Source of the DNA: an uncultured beta proteobacterium
Lineage (GTDB): Bacteria; Pseudomonadota; Gammaproteobacteria; Burkholderiales; Burkholderiaceae
DNA length: 54,355 nucleotides
Direction: 5' to 3'
Assembly: GCA_903900805.1 (NCBI GenBank)
Contig: CAIUOP010000035.1
Span: 1 to 54,355, forward strand
Shown here in pieces: positions 48,204 to 54,355 of this stretch. Position 1 is the first letter of the stretch. Each line of letters starts with the position of its first letter. Made by a program: the position numbers and the translations under genes. The notes beneath the pieces were generated by a model that saw only the letters and a program-made list of their open reading frames with translations, did no database searches and was not told the DNA's origin.

Positions 48204-50294
48204 ATGAGTCAAAAATTAGTCTGTAACTGTAATGGCACCATGCCTTTAGACACAAAGGCACTTGGTGTTCCAGTGCATCGCTCTTTGTGTAGACAAGAGG
48301 TCGGCTCTTTTTTAAAGGCACTTGATGGATCGGATTCTTTGGTGGTTGCTTGCACCCAAGAGGGCGCTTTATTTAATGAGTTAGCAGAGCAGTCAGAAAA
48401 GCCTTTGGTAGCACCACTACGTTTTGTCAATATTCGTGAAGTGGCGGGCTGGACTCAAGAAGCTAAAGCTTCAGGACCAAAGATTGCTGCTTTGCTTGCT
48501 TTAGCGGATATGCCAGAGGCTGAGCCCGTCCCAGTGGTCAACTATGAAAGCCAAGGCAGGCTCTTCATTATTGGTCCGGGATCTTCAGTATTACCTTGGG
48601 CAGAAAAACTGAGCGGGTCCTTGGATGTATCTGTCTTGTGTACTGAGCCTGGTGATTTACCCCTGGCGCGTAACTACCCCATCTATACCGGTTCGGTGAC
48701 CAAGCTAGAGGGTTACCTTGGTAAGTTCTCAGTCGACTGGGATCTGCAAAACCCAATTGACCCAGAAATGTGTACTCGTTGTGGCGCCTGTGTTGAAGTC
48801 TGCCCAGAGAATGCAATTGATCTCTCATTTCAGATTGATATGAGTAAGTGCAAATCACATCGTGATTGTGTCACTGCGTGTGCAAGTATTGGGGCAATCT
48901 CCTTTGATCGCAAGGAACGCGAGCGTAACGCAGAATTTGATTTGATTTTGGATCTGCGTACTGATCCTAAAATGCGGATGAGTCAAACCCCTCAGGGATA
49001 TTTTGCTCCTGGCAAAGATCCACTGGAACAGGCTTTAGTAGTCAATCAATTATTGGAAATGGTTGGTGAGTTTGAGAAGCCAAAATATTTTGTCTATAAC
49101 GAAAAAATTTGTGCACATGGCCGCAATGGCAAAGTCGGGTGCAATGCTTGTATTGATGTTTGCTCGACTGGTGCCATTGGCTCTATATTCAAAAATGGTC
49201 AAGGTAGTGTTGAGGTAAATCCCAATCTCTGCATGGGTTGTGGAGCATGCTCTACAGCATGCCCATCGGGCGCAATGCGTTACAACTACCCTAGCGTATC
49301 CCATCAGGGCAAAGAGTTAAAGACTATTGCCACAGTCTTTACTGCAGAGGCTAAAAAAATCAGTCAAGCTGCAGCGCCAAGCCTGCTCTTACATACTTTA
49401 AAAGCAGGCACTCAAATGATTGATGGCTTGGGCCGCTCTGCACATGTCCTGCCTAAGCAGTTTGAAGGTTTGCCATCATTTGTGATTCCTTATGGCATTG
49501 AGCATATTGCCTCTACTGGTTTGGATTTATGGCTTGGCGCGCTCACTTATGGATTTTCTGAGGTAGCCTTGTTATTAAGTGGTGATGAGGATCCAGCTTA
49601 TCGCGCAACGCTTGAAGAGCAGGCCAAGCTTGCCAATGCCATCTTGAAAGCTTATGGCTTTGATGAGCGTATTCATTTAATCATGGCCCAATCAGACGAT
49701 GATTTACAAACAGTCTCTAAGGCGATGAGTGCATTGCGCCAGCGTGGCGCTCTGAACCCCATTTGCACTCCTGCCAGTTTTGGTTTGTCTACCCAGAAGC
49801 GGGAAACTGTTGAGGCAGTTCTAGAGCATCTTCAAAAGCAGGCTAAGACGCCATTACCAGAGGCAGGTGTTGTCCTACCTAAGTCATCTCTATTAGGTGG
49901 CCTACTGATTAATAAAGATGCTTGTACCTTATGTATGTCCTGTGTAAGCAGTTGTCCTGAGGGCGCGCTCTTAGATAACCCAGATGAGCCGATTCTCTCC
50001 TTTATCGAAAAGCAGTGCGTTCAATGCGGCATTTGTGTTCAGACTTGTCCCGAGCAGGCTTTAACCCTAAATCCTCGCTTGCAGACCGTTGAGCAGCGCA
50101 AACAAAGAACAATCTTGAATGAGACTCAAGCTTTTAATTGCATTAGCTGCGGCAAACCTTTTGGAACCTTAAAGATGGTGGACCTCATGTTGAGTAAGCT
50201 GGGTGCCCACGGCGCCTTTGCCGGTGATGCGATGGATAGGCTCAAGATGTGTAGCGATTGTCGAGTGGTAGATATGGTAAAGAAAGAAACATGA
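48204..50294 (+). CDS. Multi-cluster 4Fe-4S polyferredoxin, formate dehydrogenase-linked
   Basis: This 696-residue iron-sulfur protein has at least four full CxxCxxCxxxCP motifs, starting at Cys190 (CTRCGACVEVCP), Cys343 (CMGCGACSTACP), Cys574 (CTLCMSCVSSCP) and Cys605 (CVQCGICVQTCP). Two atypical sets are also present: C-x5-C-x3-C (CKSHRDCVTAC) and a long-spaced set GCNACIDVC preceded by a Cys nine residues earlier. A final CxxC pair (CISCG and CSDC) and an N-terminal CNCNG may bind more. It lacks a signal peptide and membrane segments, so it is cytosolic. Between clusters, residues about 360-570 look like a separate alpha/beta domain. It lies between DUF3306 and the TorD-like gene, whose ATG overlaps its stop (ATGA). 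It may pass electrons or mature formate dehydrogenase; the exact role is unknown. Confidence 0.88.
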   Translation: MSQKLVCNCNGTMPLDTKALGVPVHRSLCRQEVGSFLKALDGSDSLVVACTQEGALFNELAEQSEKPLVAPLRFVNIREVAGWTQEAKASGPKIAALLALADMPEAEPVPVVNYESQGRLFIIGPGSSVLPWAEKLSGSLDVSVLCTEPGDLPLARNYPIYTGSVTKLEGYLGKFSVDWDLQNPIDPEMCTRCGACVEVCPENAIDLSFQIDMSKCKSHRDCVTACASIGAISFDRKERERNAEFDLILDLRTDPKMRMSQTPQGYFAPGKDPLEQALVVNQLLEMVGEFEKPKYFVYNEKICAHGRNGKVGCNACIDVCSTGAIGSIFKNGQGSVEVNPNLCMGCGACSTACPSGAMRYNYPSVSHQGKELKTIATVFTAEAKKISQAAAPSLLLHTLKAGTQMIDGLGRSAHVLPKQFEGLPSFVIPYGIEHIASTGLDLWLGALTYGFSEVALLLSGDEDPAYRATLEEQAKLANAILKAYGFDERIHLIMAQSDDDLQTVSKAMSALRQRGALNPICTPASFGLSTQKRETVEAVLEHLQKQAKTPLPEAGVVLPKSSLLGGLLINKDACTLCMSCVSSCPEGALLDNPDEPILSFIEKQCVQCGICVQTCPEQALTLNPRLQTVEQRKQRTILNETQAFNCISCGKPFGTLKMVDLMLSKLGAHGAFAGDAMDRLKMCSDCRVVDMVKKET

Positions 50295-50941
50295 GTGAAA
50301 TTGATAAAGTAGCAGCAAAGGAGGGCTCATCAACCGCAGTAGGGGATGTGGGCTTACCAGAAGATTTGGCGAGAGCGGATCTCTATGGCCTAATCGCTAG
50401 ATTTTTTCATCTCCCGCCAGATCAAGCACTCTTAGATCAAATTGCTGCCACGGCCGATCAGCAGGATGTTACTGATGAGGCCCCTTTAGCCAAAGCCTGG
50501 GTGGACGTGGTTGAAGTGGCTAAAAATAATCCTGCCAAAGCTTGGCGCGATGAATTCGACTTAAATTTCATTAGCGTTGGCAAACCCAACGTTGTGCTCA
50601 ATGGCTCCTTTTATATGGCAGGACATCTCAACGAGAAGCCACTTGTCAATCTTCGCAGGGCTTTAGACGAATTTGGGCTTGAGGCTGCCCAAGAAATCAC
50701 TGAGACTGAGGATCATATTTCAGCCCTTTGCGAGGTCATGCGCTATCTGATTGCTGGCGATGATGTAGAGATATCAAACCTTACAAATCAAAGGGTTTTC
50801 TTTAATGACCATCTTCGCCCTTGGTATGACGACTTTTGTGATGCTATTGAGGGTATTCCTGAGATGCATCTTTACCACCCCATCGCCGTGCTGACCCGAG
50901 AATTTCTGGCCGTCGAAGGTCAGGGCTTTGACATGATTTGA
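50291..50941 (+). CDS. TorD/DmsD-family molybdoenzyme chaperone
   Basis: This 216-residue chaperone of the TorD family binds the Tat signal of a molybdoenzyme and holds it until the cofactor is inserted. The all-alpha sequence has LARADLYGLIARFFHLPPDQ, FDLNFISVGKPNVVLNGSFY and EDHISALCEVMRYLIAGD, which are typical. The ATG at 50291 overlaps the polyferredoxin stop (ATGA); an upstream in-frame ATG at 50258 would overlap further and is less likely. The client is most likely the formate dehydrogenase catalytic subunit encoded 408 bases downstream. A weak hairpin at 50957 follows. Confidence 0.9.
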   Translation: MSEIDKVAAKEGSSTAVGDVGLPEDLARADLYGLIARFFHLPPDQALLDQIAATADQQDVTDEAPLAKAWVDVVEVAKNNPAKAWRDEFDLNFISVGKPNVVLNGSFYMAGHLNEKPLVNLRRALDEFGLEAAQEITETEDHISALCEVMRYLIAGDDVEISNLTNQRVFFNDHLRPWYDDFCDAIEGIPEMHLYHPIAVLTREFLAVEGQGFDMI

Positions 50942-50956
50942 TATTGCAGCGCATCA

Positions 50957-50976
50957 AAGGGATTTCCCTTATTTTT
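50957..50976 (+). terminator. Weak terminator candidate after the TorD-like gene
   Basis: AAGGG (50957-50961) pairs with CCCTT (50966-50970) across the loop ATTT, followed by ATTTTTA. The stem is short, so it may only partly separate the accessory genes from the Tat protein and catalytic subunit genes. Confidence 0.4.
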
Positions 50977-50984
50977 ACTAGCCA

Positions 50985-51021
50985 TATAAATATGTCAAAA
51001 GTGCAAATTCCAATTACACTT
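50985..51021 (+). promoter_or_regulatory. Possible promoter/operator before the Tat protein gene
   Basis: A -10-like TATAAA (50985-50990) is followed by an imperfect inverted repeat, AAGTG (50999-51003) facing CACTT (51017-51021) with AAATT/AATT inside. The 115-base gap is the largest within the locus, so a separate promoter for the structural genes is reasonable. No -35 box or known regulator site was identified. Confidence 0.25.
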
Positions 51022-51056
51022 GTTGCAGATCAAGAATTATTAAATAGGAGCATGCC

Positions 51057-51278
51057 ATGAGCACAAAATCCACAGTTGCTTTAAGCGATGAAACAAAACC
51101 ATCACGCCGTAAGTTCTTTATTGGTGCAGGCGCCACTGTGGGGGCTGTTGCAGTCGCCTCACAAACCTCGATTGGTAAAGCTGTTATTCAAGAAATTGGT
51201 AGCACAGTGAAAAGCAAAGGCGAAGGCCATGCGATTACTGCGCACATGCGTAAGTATTACGAAAGCACCATGCTTTAA
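51057..51278 (+). CDS. Small Tat-targeted protein of the formate dehydrogenase region
   Basis: This 73-residue protein has a twin-arginine signal (SRRKFFIGAGATVGAVAVAS, Arg17-Arg18) and a mature part of only about 40 residues ending HAITAHMRKYYESTML. It matches the small formate dehydrogenase region TAT target family that is found just upstream of the catalytic subunit gene. The function is unknown. Possible roles are an extra subunit, or a Tat escort for a partner lacking its own signal. AGGAG at 51046-51050 supports the ATG. There are no cysteines, so it does not carry an Fe-S cluster. It lies 71 bases before the catalytic subunit gene. Confidence 0.88.
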   Translation: MSTKSTVALSDETKPSRRKFFIGAGATVGAVAVASQTSIGKAVIQEIGSTVKSKGEGHAITAHMRKYYESTML

Positions 51279-51349
51279 ATAGCTAATTACTGCTAGATAT
51301 TGATTTCACCATTACTAAATAAATAAAAAAACTTTCTCAGGGACCACAT

Positions 51350-54328
51350 ATGAGTCTGACTCGTAAATCCAATACCCCCCAAAGCAGTCGCTCCACATCA
51401 CATCTGATTGGTAGCTTATCGCGCGGCTTAAAAGCAGCGGTACCTACGATGGATCGCCGAACTTTCCTGAAGCGTTCAGGAGTCGGTGTTGGAGCCGGTA
51501 TTGCTGCTAGCCAATTAAGTTTTGTGCAAAAGGCATCAGCCGAGCAAAGCAAGGCAATGCTAGATGGCAAAGGCAAGATCGAAGTCAAAAGAACCATTTG
51601 TACCCACTGTTCAGTAGGCTGCGCAACAGATGCAACCGTCGAGAATGGTGTTTGGGTTCGTCAAGATTCCGTATTTGATTCACCGATTAATATGGGTGCC
51701 TACTGTGCTAAAGGGGCTTCATTGCGTGAGCATGGTCATGGTGACTATCGCCTTCGTTATCCAATGAAATTGGTTGATGGAAAGTATCAGCGTATTTCTT
51801 GGGACCAAGCACTTACTGAAATTACTGCTCAGATGAAAGAGCTGCGTACTAAGTACAGCCCAGATTCACTATTCTTCATTGGCTCATCTAAGCACAACAA
51901 CGAACAAGCCTATTTGCTGCGTAAGTGGGTTTCTTTCTTTGGTACTAACAATACAGACCATCAGGCTCGTATTTGTCACTCCACAACTGTTGCCGGTGTA
52001 GCGAACACCTGGGGCTATGGTGCGATGACCAATAGCTATAACGACATGATGAACTCTAAAGCTGCTATGTACATTGGTTCAAATGCTGCAGAGGCGCACC
52101 CAGTCTCGATGTTGAGCTTGTTGCATGCTAAGGAAAATGGCTGCAAAGTGATTGTGGTTGACCCACGCTATACCCGAACAGCTGCAAAGTCTGATCAGTT
52201 CGTACGTATTCGTTCAGGCACTGACATTCCTTTCCTGTTTGGTGTTCTGTATCACATCTTTAAAAATGGCTGGGAAGATAAGAAGTACATCAACGACCGT
52301 GTTTACGGTATGGATGAGATCCGCAAAGAAGTAATGGAAAAGTGGACTCCTGCAAACGTAGAAGAAGCTTGTGGCGTTCCAGAAGCAGAAATGTATAAAG
52401 TGGCTGAAACTTTATCGAAGAATCGTCCTAGTACTGTAGTTTGGTGTATGGGTCAAACGCAGCACACCATTGGTAATTCCATGGTTCGTGCCTCATGCAT
52501 TTTGCAGTTAGCCTTAGGTAACGTCGGTAAATCGGGCGGTGGTACGAATATTTTCCGCGGCCACGATAACGTTCAGGGCGCAACAGACGTAGGTCCTAAC
52601 CCAGATTCATTGCCTGGCTATTATGGTTTGGCTGCTGGCTCATGGAAACACTACGCAACAGTATGGGGCGTTGACTACGAGTGGATTAAAGGTCGCTATG
52701 CTCCAGATATGATGGAGAAGTCTGGCACTACCGTCTCACGTTGGGTTGATGCTGTTCTTGAAAATAATGACATGATTGATCAGCAGACCAATGTCAAAGG
52801 TTTGTTCTTCTGGGGTCATGCACCTAACTCGCAAACTCGTGGTCTTGATATGAAGCGTGCGATGGATAAGTTGGATCTCTTGGTTGTGGTTGATCCATAT
52901 CCAAGCGCAACTGCTGCGATGGCTGCAATGCCTCCAGTAGAAGGACAGACAATCAACAAGAATCGCAATGTGTACTTATTGCCTGCTGCAACCCAGTTTG
53001 AGACAGTTGGAACTGCTACAGCTTCTAATCGCTCATTACAGTGGCGCGAGAAAGTGATTGATCCTCTCTTTGAATCGATGCCTGATCATGTGATCATGCA
53101 AGCTTTTGCTGATCGTTTAGGTTTTGGCGAGGAGCTATCAAAGAACTACAAGATGCTCAATTCTAAATTTGCTGGTAAGCAATGGAGAGAGCCTGAGGTC
53201 GAATCTATCTTGAGAGAAATTAATCGTGGTGTATGGACGATTGGTTACACAGGTCAAACTCCAGAGCGCTTGAAGGCTCATATGAGAATGGTTGCTACAT
53301 TTGATCCGAAGACCTTAAAGTCACGCGGTGGTGTTGACCCGGTAAGTGGCTACGACACTACTGGCGATTACTATGGTTTGCCTTGGCCTTGTTATGGAAC
53401 TGCTGCAATCAAGCATCCAGGCTCACCAAATCTCTATGACACTAGTAAGAGTGTGATGGAGGGTGGTGGTAACTTCCGTGCCAACTTTGGTATTGAGAAG
53501 GATGGCAAGACCTTACTGGCAGAAGATGGCTCTTACTCAAAGGGTTCCGCAATCAAGACAGGCTATCCAGAGTTCGATCACGTATTCGTGAAGAAGCTCG
53601 GTTGGTGGAATCAGTTGACTGAAGATGAGCAAAAAGCTGCTGAAGGTAAGAACTGGAAGACTGACTTGTCTGGCGGTATTCAGCGCGTCGTTATGAAGAA
53701 TGGTTGTCATCCATTTGGTAATGCGAAAGCTCGCGCAGTTGTTTGGAACTTCCCGGATGCAGTTCCAATTCACCGTGAAGCTCTTTACAGTACTAATGCA
53801 CCGATGATGCGTAAGTACCCAACGTCTGCGGATAAGAAGAATTTCTGGCGTTTACCAACGCTTTACAAGACCGTTCAGGATCAAAACTTGAGCGAGAAGT
53901 TATATGAGAAGTTCCCAATTATTTTGACCTCAGGTCGTTTGGTTGAATATGAGGGTGGTGGAGACGAAACTCGTTCTAACCCATGGTTGGCTGAGTTACA
54001 ACAAGAAAACTTCGTGGAGATCAATCCTAAGGCAGCAGCAGCTCGCGGTATTAAGAACTGGGATTATGTTTGGGTGAAGTCTCCTACCGGCGCCAAGATT
54101 AAAGTTCGCGCAATGGTGACTGAGCGTGTTGATCAAGAAACTGCGTTCATCCCATTCCACTTTGCAGGCTGGTGGCAAGGCAATGACTTACGTAAGTACT
54201 ATCCAGAAGGTGCTGCTCCAGTTGTCTTGGGTGAAGCGGTCAATACTGCAACTACTTATGGTTACGATCAGGTGACGATGATGCAAGAGACTAAAACCAC
54301 TATGTGTCAAATCGAAAAATTTGCCTAA
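51350..54328 (+). CDS. Formate dehydrogenase catalytic alpha subunit, Tat-exported
   Basis: This 992-residue molybdopterin (Mo or W) enzyme oxidises formate to CO2. It has a Tat signal with Arg36-Arg37 in MDRRTFLKRSGVGVG, then ASAEQ as the cleavage region. The 35-residue leader before it fits beta-proteobacterial homologues, so the ATG at 51350 (AGGG upstream) is kept. A [4Fe-4S] site follows, C-x2-C-x3-C-x27-C beginning CTHCSVGC. The active-site ligand is Cys209 (codon TGT, not selenocysteine) with His210 in ARICHSTTVA, then AMTNSYNDM. The size is near E. coli FdnG (1015). A Shine-Dalgarno for the next gene, probably the Fe-S beta subunit, follows. The protein is complete within the window. 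Confidence 0.95.
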   Translation: MSLTRKSNTPQSSRSTSHLIGSLSRGLKAAVPTMDRRTFLKRSGVGVGAGIAASQLSFVQKASAEQSKAMLDGKGKIEVKRTICTHCSVGCATDATVENGVWVRQDSVFDSPINMGAYCAKGASLREHGHGDYRLRYPMKLVDGKYQRISWDQALTEITAQMKELRTKYSPDSLFFIGSSKHNNEQAYLLRKWVSFFGTNNTDHQARICHSTTVAGVANTWGYGAMTNSYNDMMNSKAAMYIGSNAAEAHPVSMLSLLHAKENGCKVIVVDPRYTRTAAKSDQFVRIRSGTDIPFLFGVLYHIFKNGWEDKKYINDRVYGMDEIRKEVMEKWTPANVEEACGVPEAEMYKVAETLSKNRPSTVVWCMGQTQHTIGNSMVRASCILQLALGNVGKSGGGTNIFRGHDNVQGATDVGPNPDSLPGYYGLAAGSWKHYATVWGVDYEWIKGRYAPDMMEKSGTTVSRWVDAVLENNDMIDQQTNVKGLFFWGHAPNSQTRGLDMKRAMDKLDLLVVVDPYPSATAAMAAMPPVEGQTINKNRNVYLLPAATQFETVGTATASNRSLQWREKVIDPLFESMPDHVIMQAFADRLGFGEELSKNYKMLNSKFAGKQWREPEVESILREINRGVWTIGYTGQTPERLKAHMRMVATFDPKTLKSRGGVDPVSGYDTTGDYYGLPWPCYGTAAIKHPGSPNLYDTSKSVMEGGGNFRANFGIEKDGKTLLAEDGSYSKGSAIKTGYPEFDHVFVKKLGWWNQLTEDEQKAAEGKNWKTDLSGGIQRVVMKNGCHPFGNAKARAVVWNFPDAVPIHREALYSTNAPMMRKYPTSADKKNFWRLPTLYKTVQDQNLSEKLYEKFPIILTSGRLVEYEGGGDETRSNPWLAELQQENFVEINPKAAAARGIKNWDYVWVKSPTGAKIKVRAMVTERVDQETAFIPFHFAGWWQGNDLRKYYPEGAAPVVLGEAVNTATTYGYDQVTMMQETKTTMCQIEKFA

Positions 54329-54344
54329 GTTAAAAAATAAAGTC

Positions 54345-54349
54345 AGGAG
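54345..54349 (+). promoter_or_regulatory. Shine-Dalgarno for the next gene beyond the window
   Basis: AGGAG, followed by AACACA up to the window end, lies 16 bases after the formate dehydrogenase stop. A start codon would be expected immediately outside the window. By analogy with other formate dehydrogenase operons this is probably the Fe-S beta subunit, but it cannot be seen. Confidence 0.6.
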
Positions 54350-54355
54350 AACACA

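Noticed and set aside
51974..51976. Selenocysteine at the formate dehydrogenase active site
   Set aside because: The codon at the ligand position is TGT (Cys209), not TGA, and the frame is open throughout, so this is a cysteine-type enzyme.

Overview
The window is a contiguous stretch of a betaproteobacterial chromosome, most probably Burkholderiales and close to Polynucleobacter. The reasons are the Burkholderiales-type gene order (rpsB-tsf-pyrH-frr-uppS-cdsA-dxr-rseP-bamA-skp-lpxD-fabZ-lpxA-lpxB-rnhB), a moderate GC content for that order, very short intergenic gaps, and a DUF3305/DUF3306-associated formate dehydrogenase locus. The genus is an inference from gene order and protein character; no database was searched. 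No rRNA, tRNA, insertion sequence, prophage gene or CRISPR array was seen, and no gene-free stretch exceeds 300 bases. The longest gap is the 268-base map/rpsB spacer.

Layout. 1-5.7 kb: the 3' part of ligA, a class II aldolase-like gene, a small tautomerase, then a LysR regulator divergent from glyoxylate carboligase (gcl) with a clear palindromic operator candidate between them. 5.7-9.2 kb: glnD and map on the minus strand. 9.3-24.4 kb: translation genes (rpsB, tsf; pyrH, frr) followed by a long envelope operon for isoprenoid carrier, phospholipid, outer-membrane protein and lipid A synthesis (uppS to lpxB), ending with rnhB and a SPOUT RNA methyltransferase. 24.4-27.8 kb: the divergent regulator/enzyme pair ppsR/ppsA. 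27.8-32.2 kb: smpB divergent from ratA-rnfH, then the purine genes guaB and guaA. 32.2-36.9 kb: a plus-strand run with a DUF455 ferritin-like protein, an unrecognised lipoprotein, queE, queD, tadA, an LD-carboxypeptidase and a SOUL-family protein. 36.9-42.5 kb: a minus-strand run, read GT39 - UPF0104 flippase-like protein - GT9 - PAP2 phosphatase - rlmJ, which looks like a small surface-glycan or lipid-carrier locus. 42.5-45.9 kb: a DUF3047 lipoprotein, a copper P-type ATPase and a CopZ-like protein. 46.0-54.4 kb: the Fe-S carrier gene apbC and a formate dehydrogenase locus (DUF3305, DUF3306, a 696-residue multi-cluster ferredoxin, a TorD-like chaperone, a small Tat-targeted protein and the Tat-exported catalytic subunit). 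The window ends just after a Shine-Dalgarno for the next gene.

How the parts work together. Most of the window is core housekeeping. The 11-24 kb operon links growth (nucleotides, ribosome recycling) to envelope construction through tightly spaced or overlapping genes, several with TTG or GTG starts. The best candidate for under-described biology is the formate dehydrogenase accessory set. A Tat-exported molybdenum or tungsten enzyme is encoded with a large, apparently cytosolic polyferredoxin, two proteins of unknown function and an Fe-S carrier, which suggests a dedicated maturation or electron-transfer module. Second-tier candidates are the GT39/UPF0104/GT9/PAP2 locus, the DUF455-lipoprotein pair before the queuosine and inosine tRNA genes, and the aldolase-like/tautomerase pair beside gcl. 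No unmistakably new system was found.
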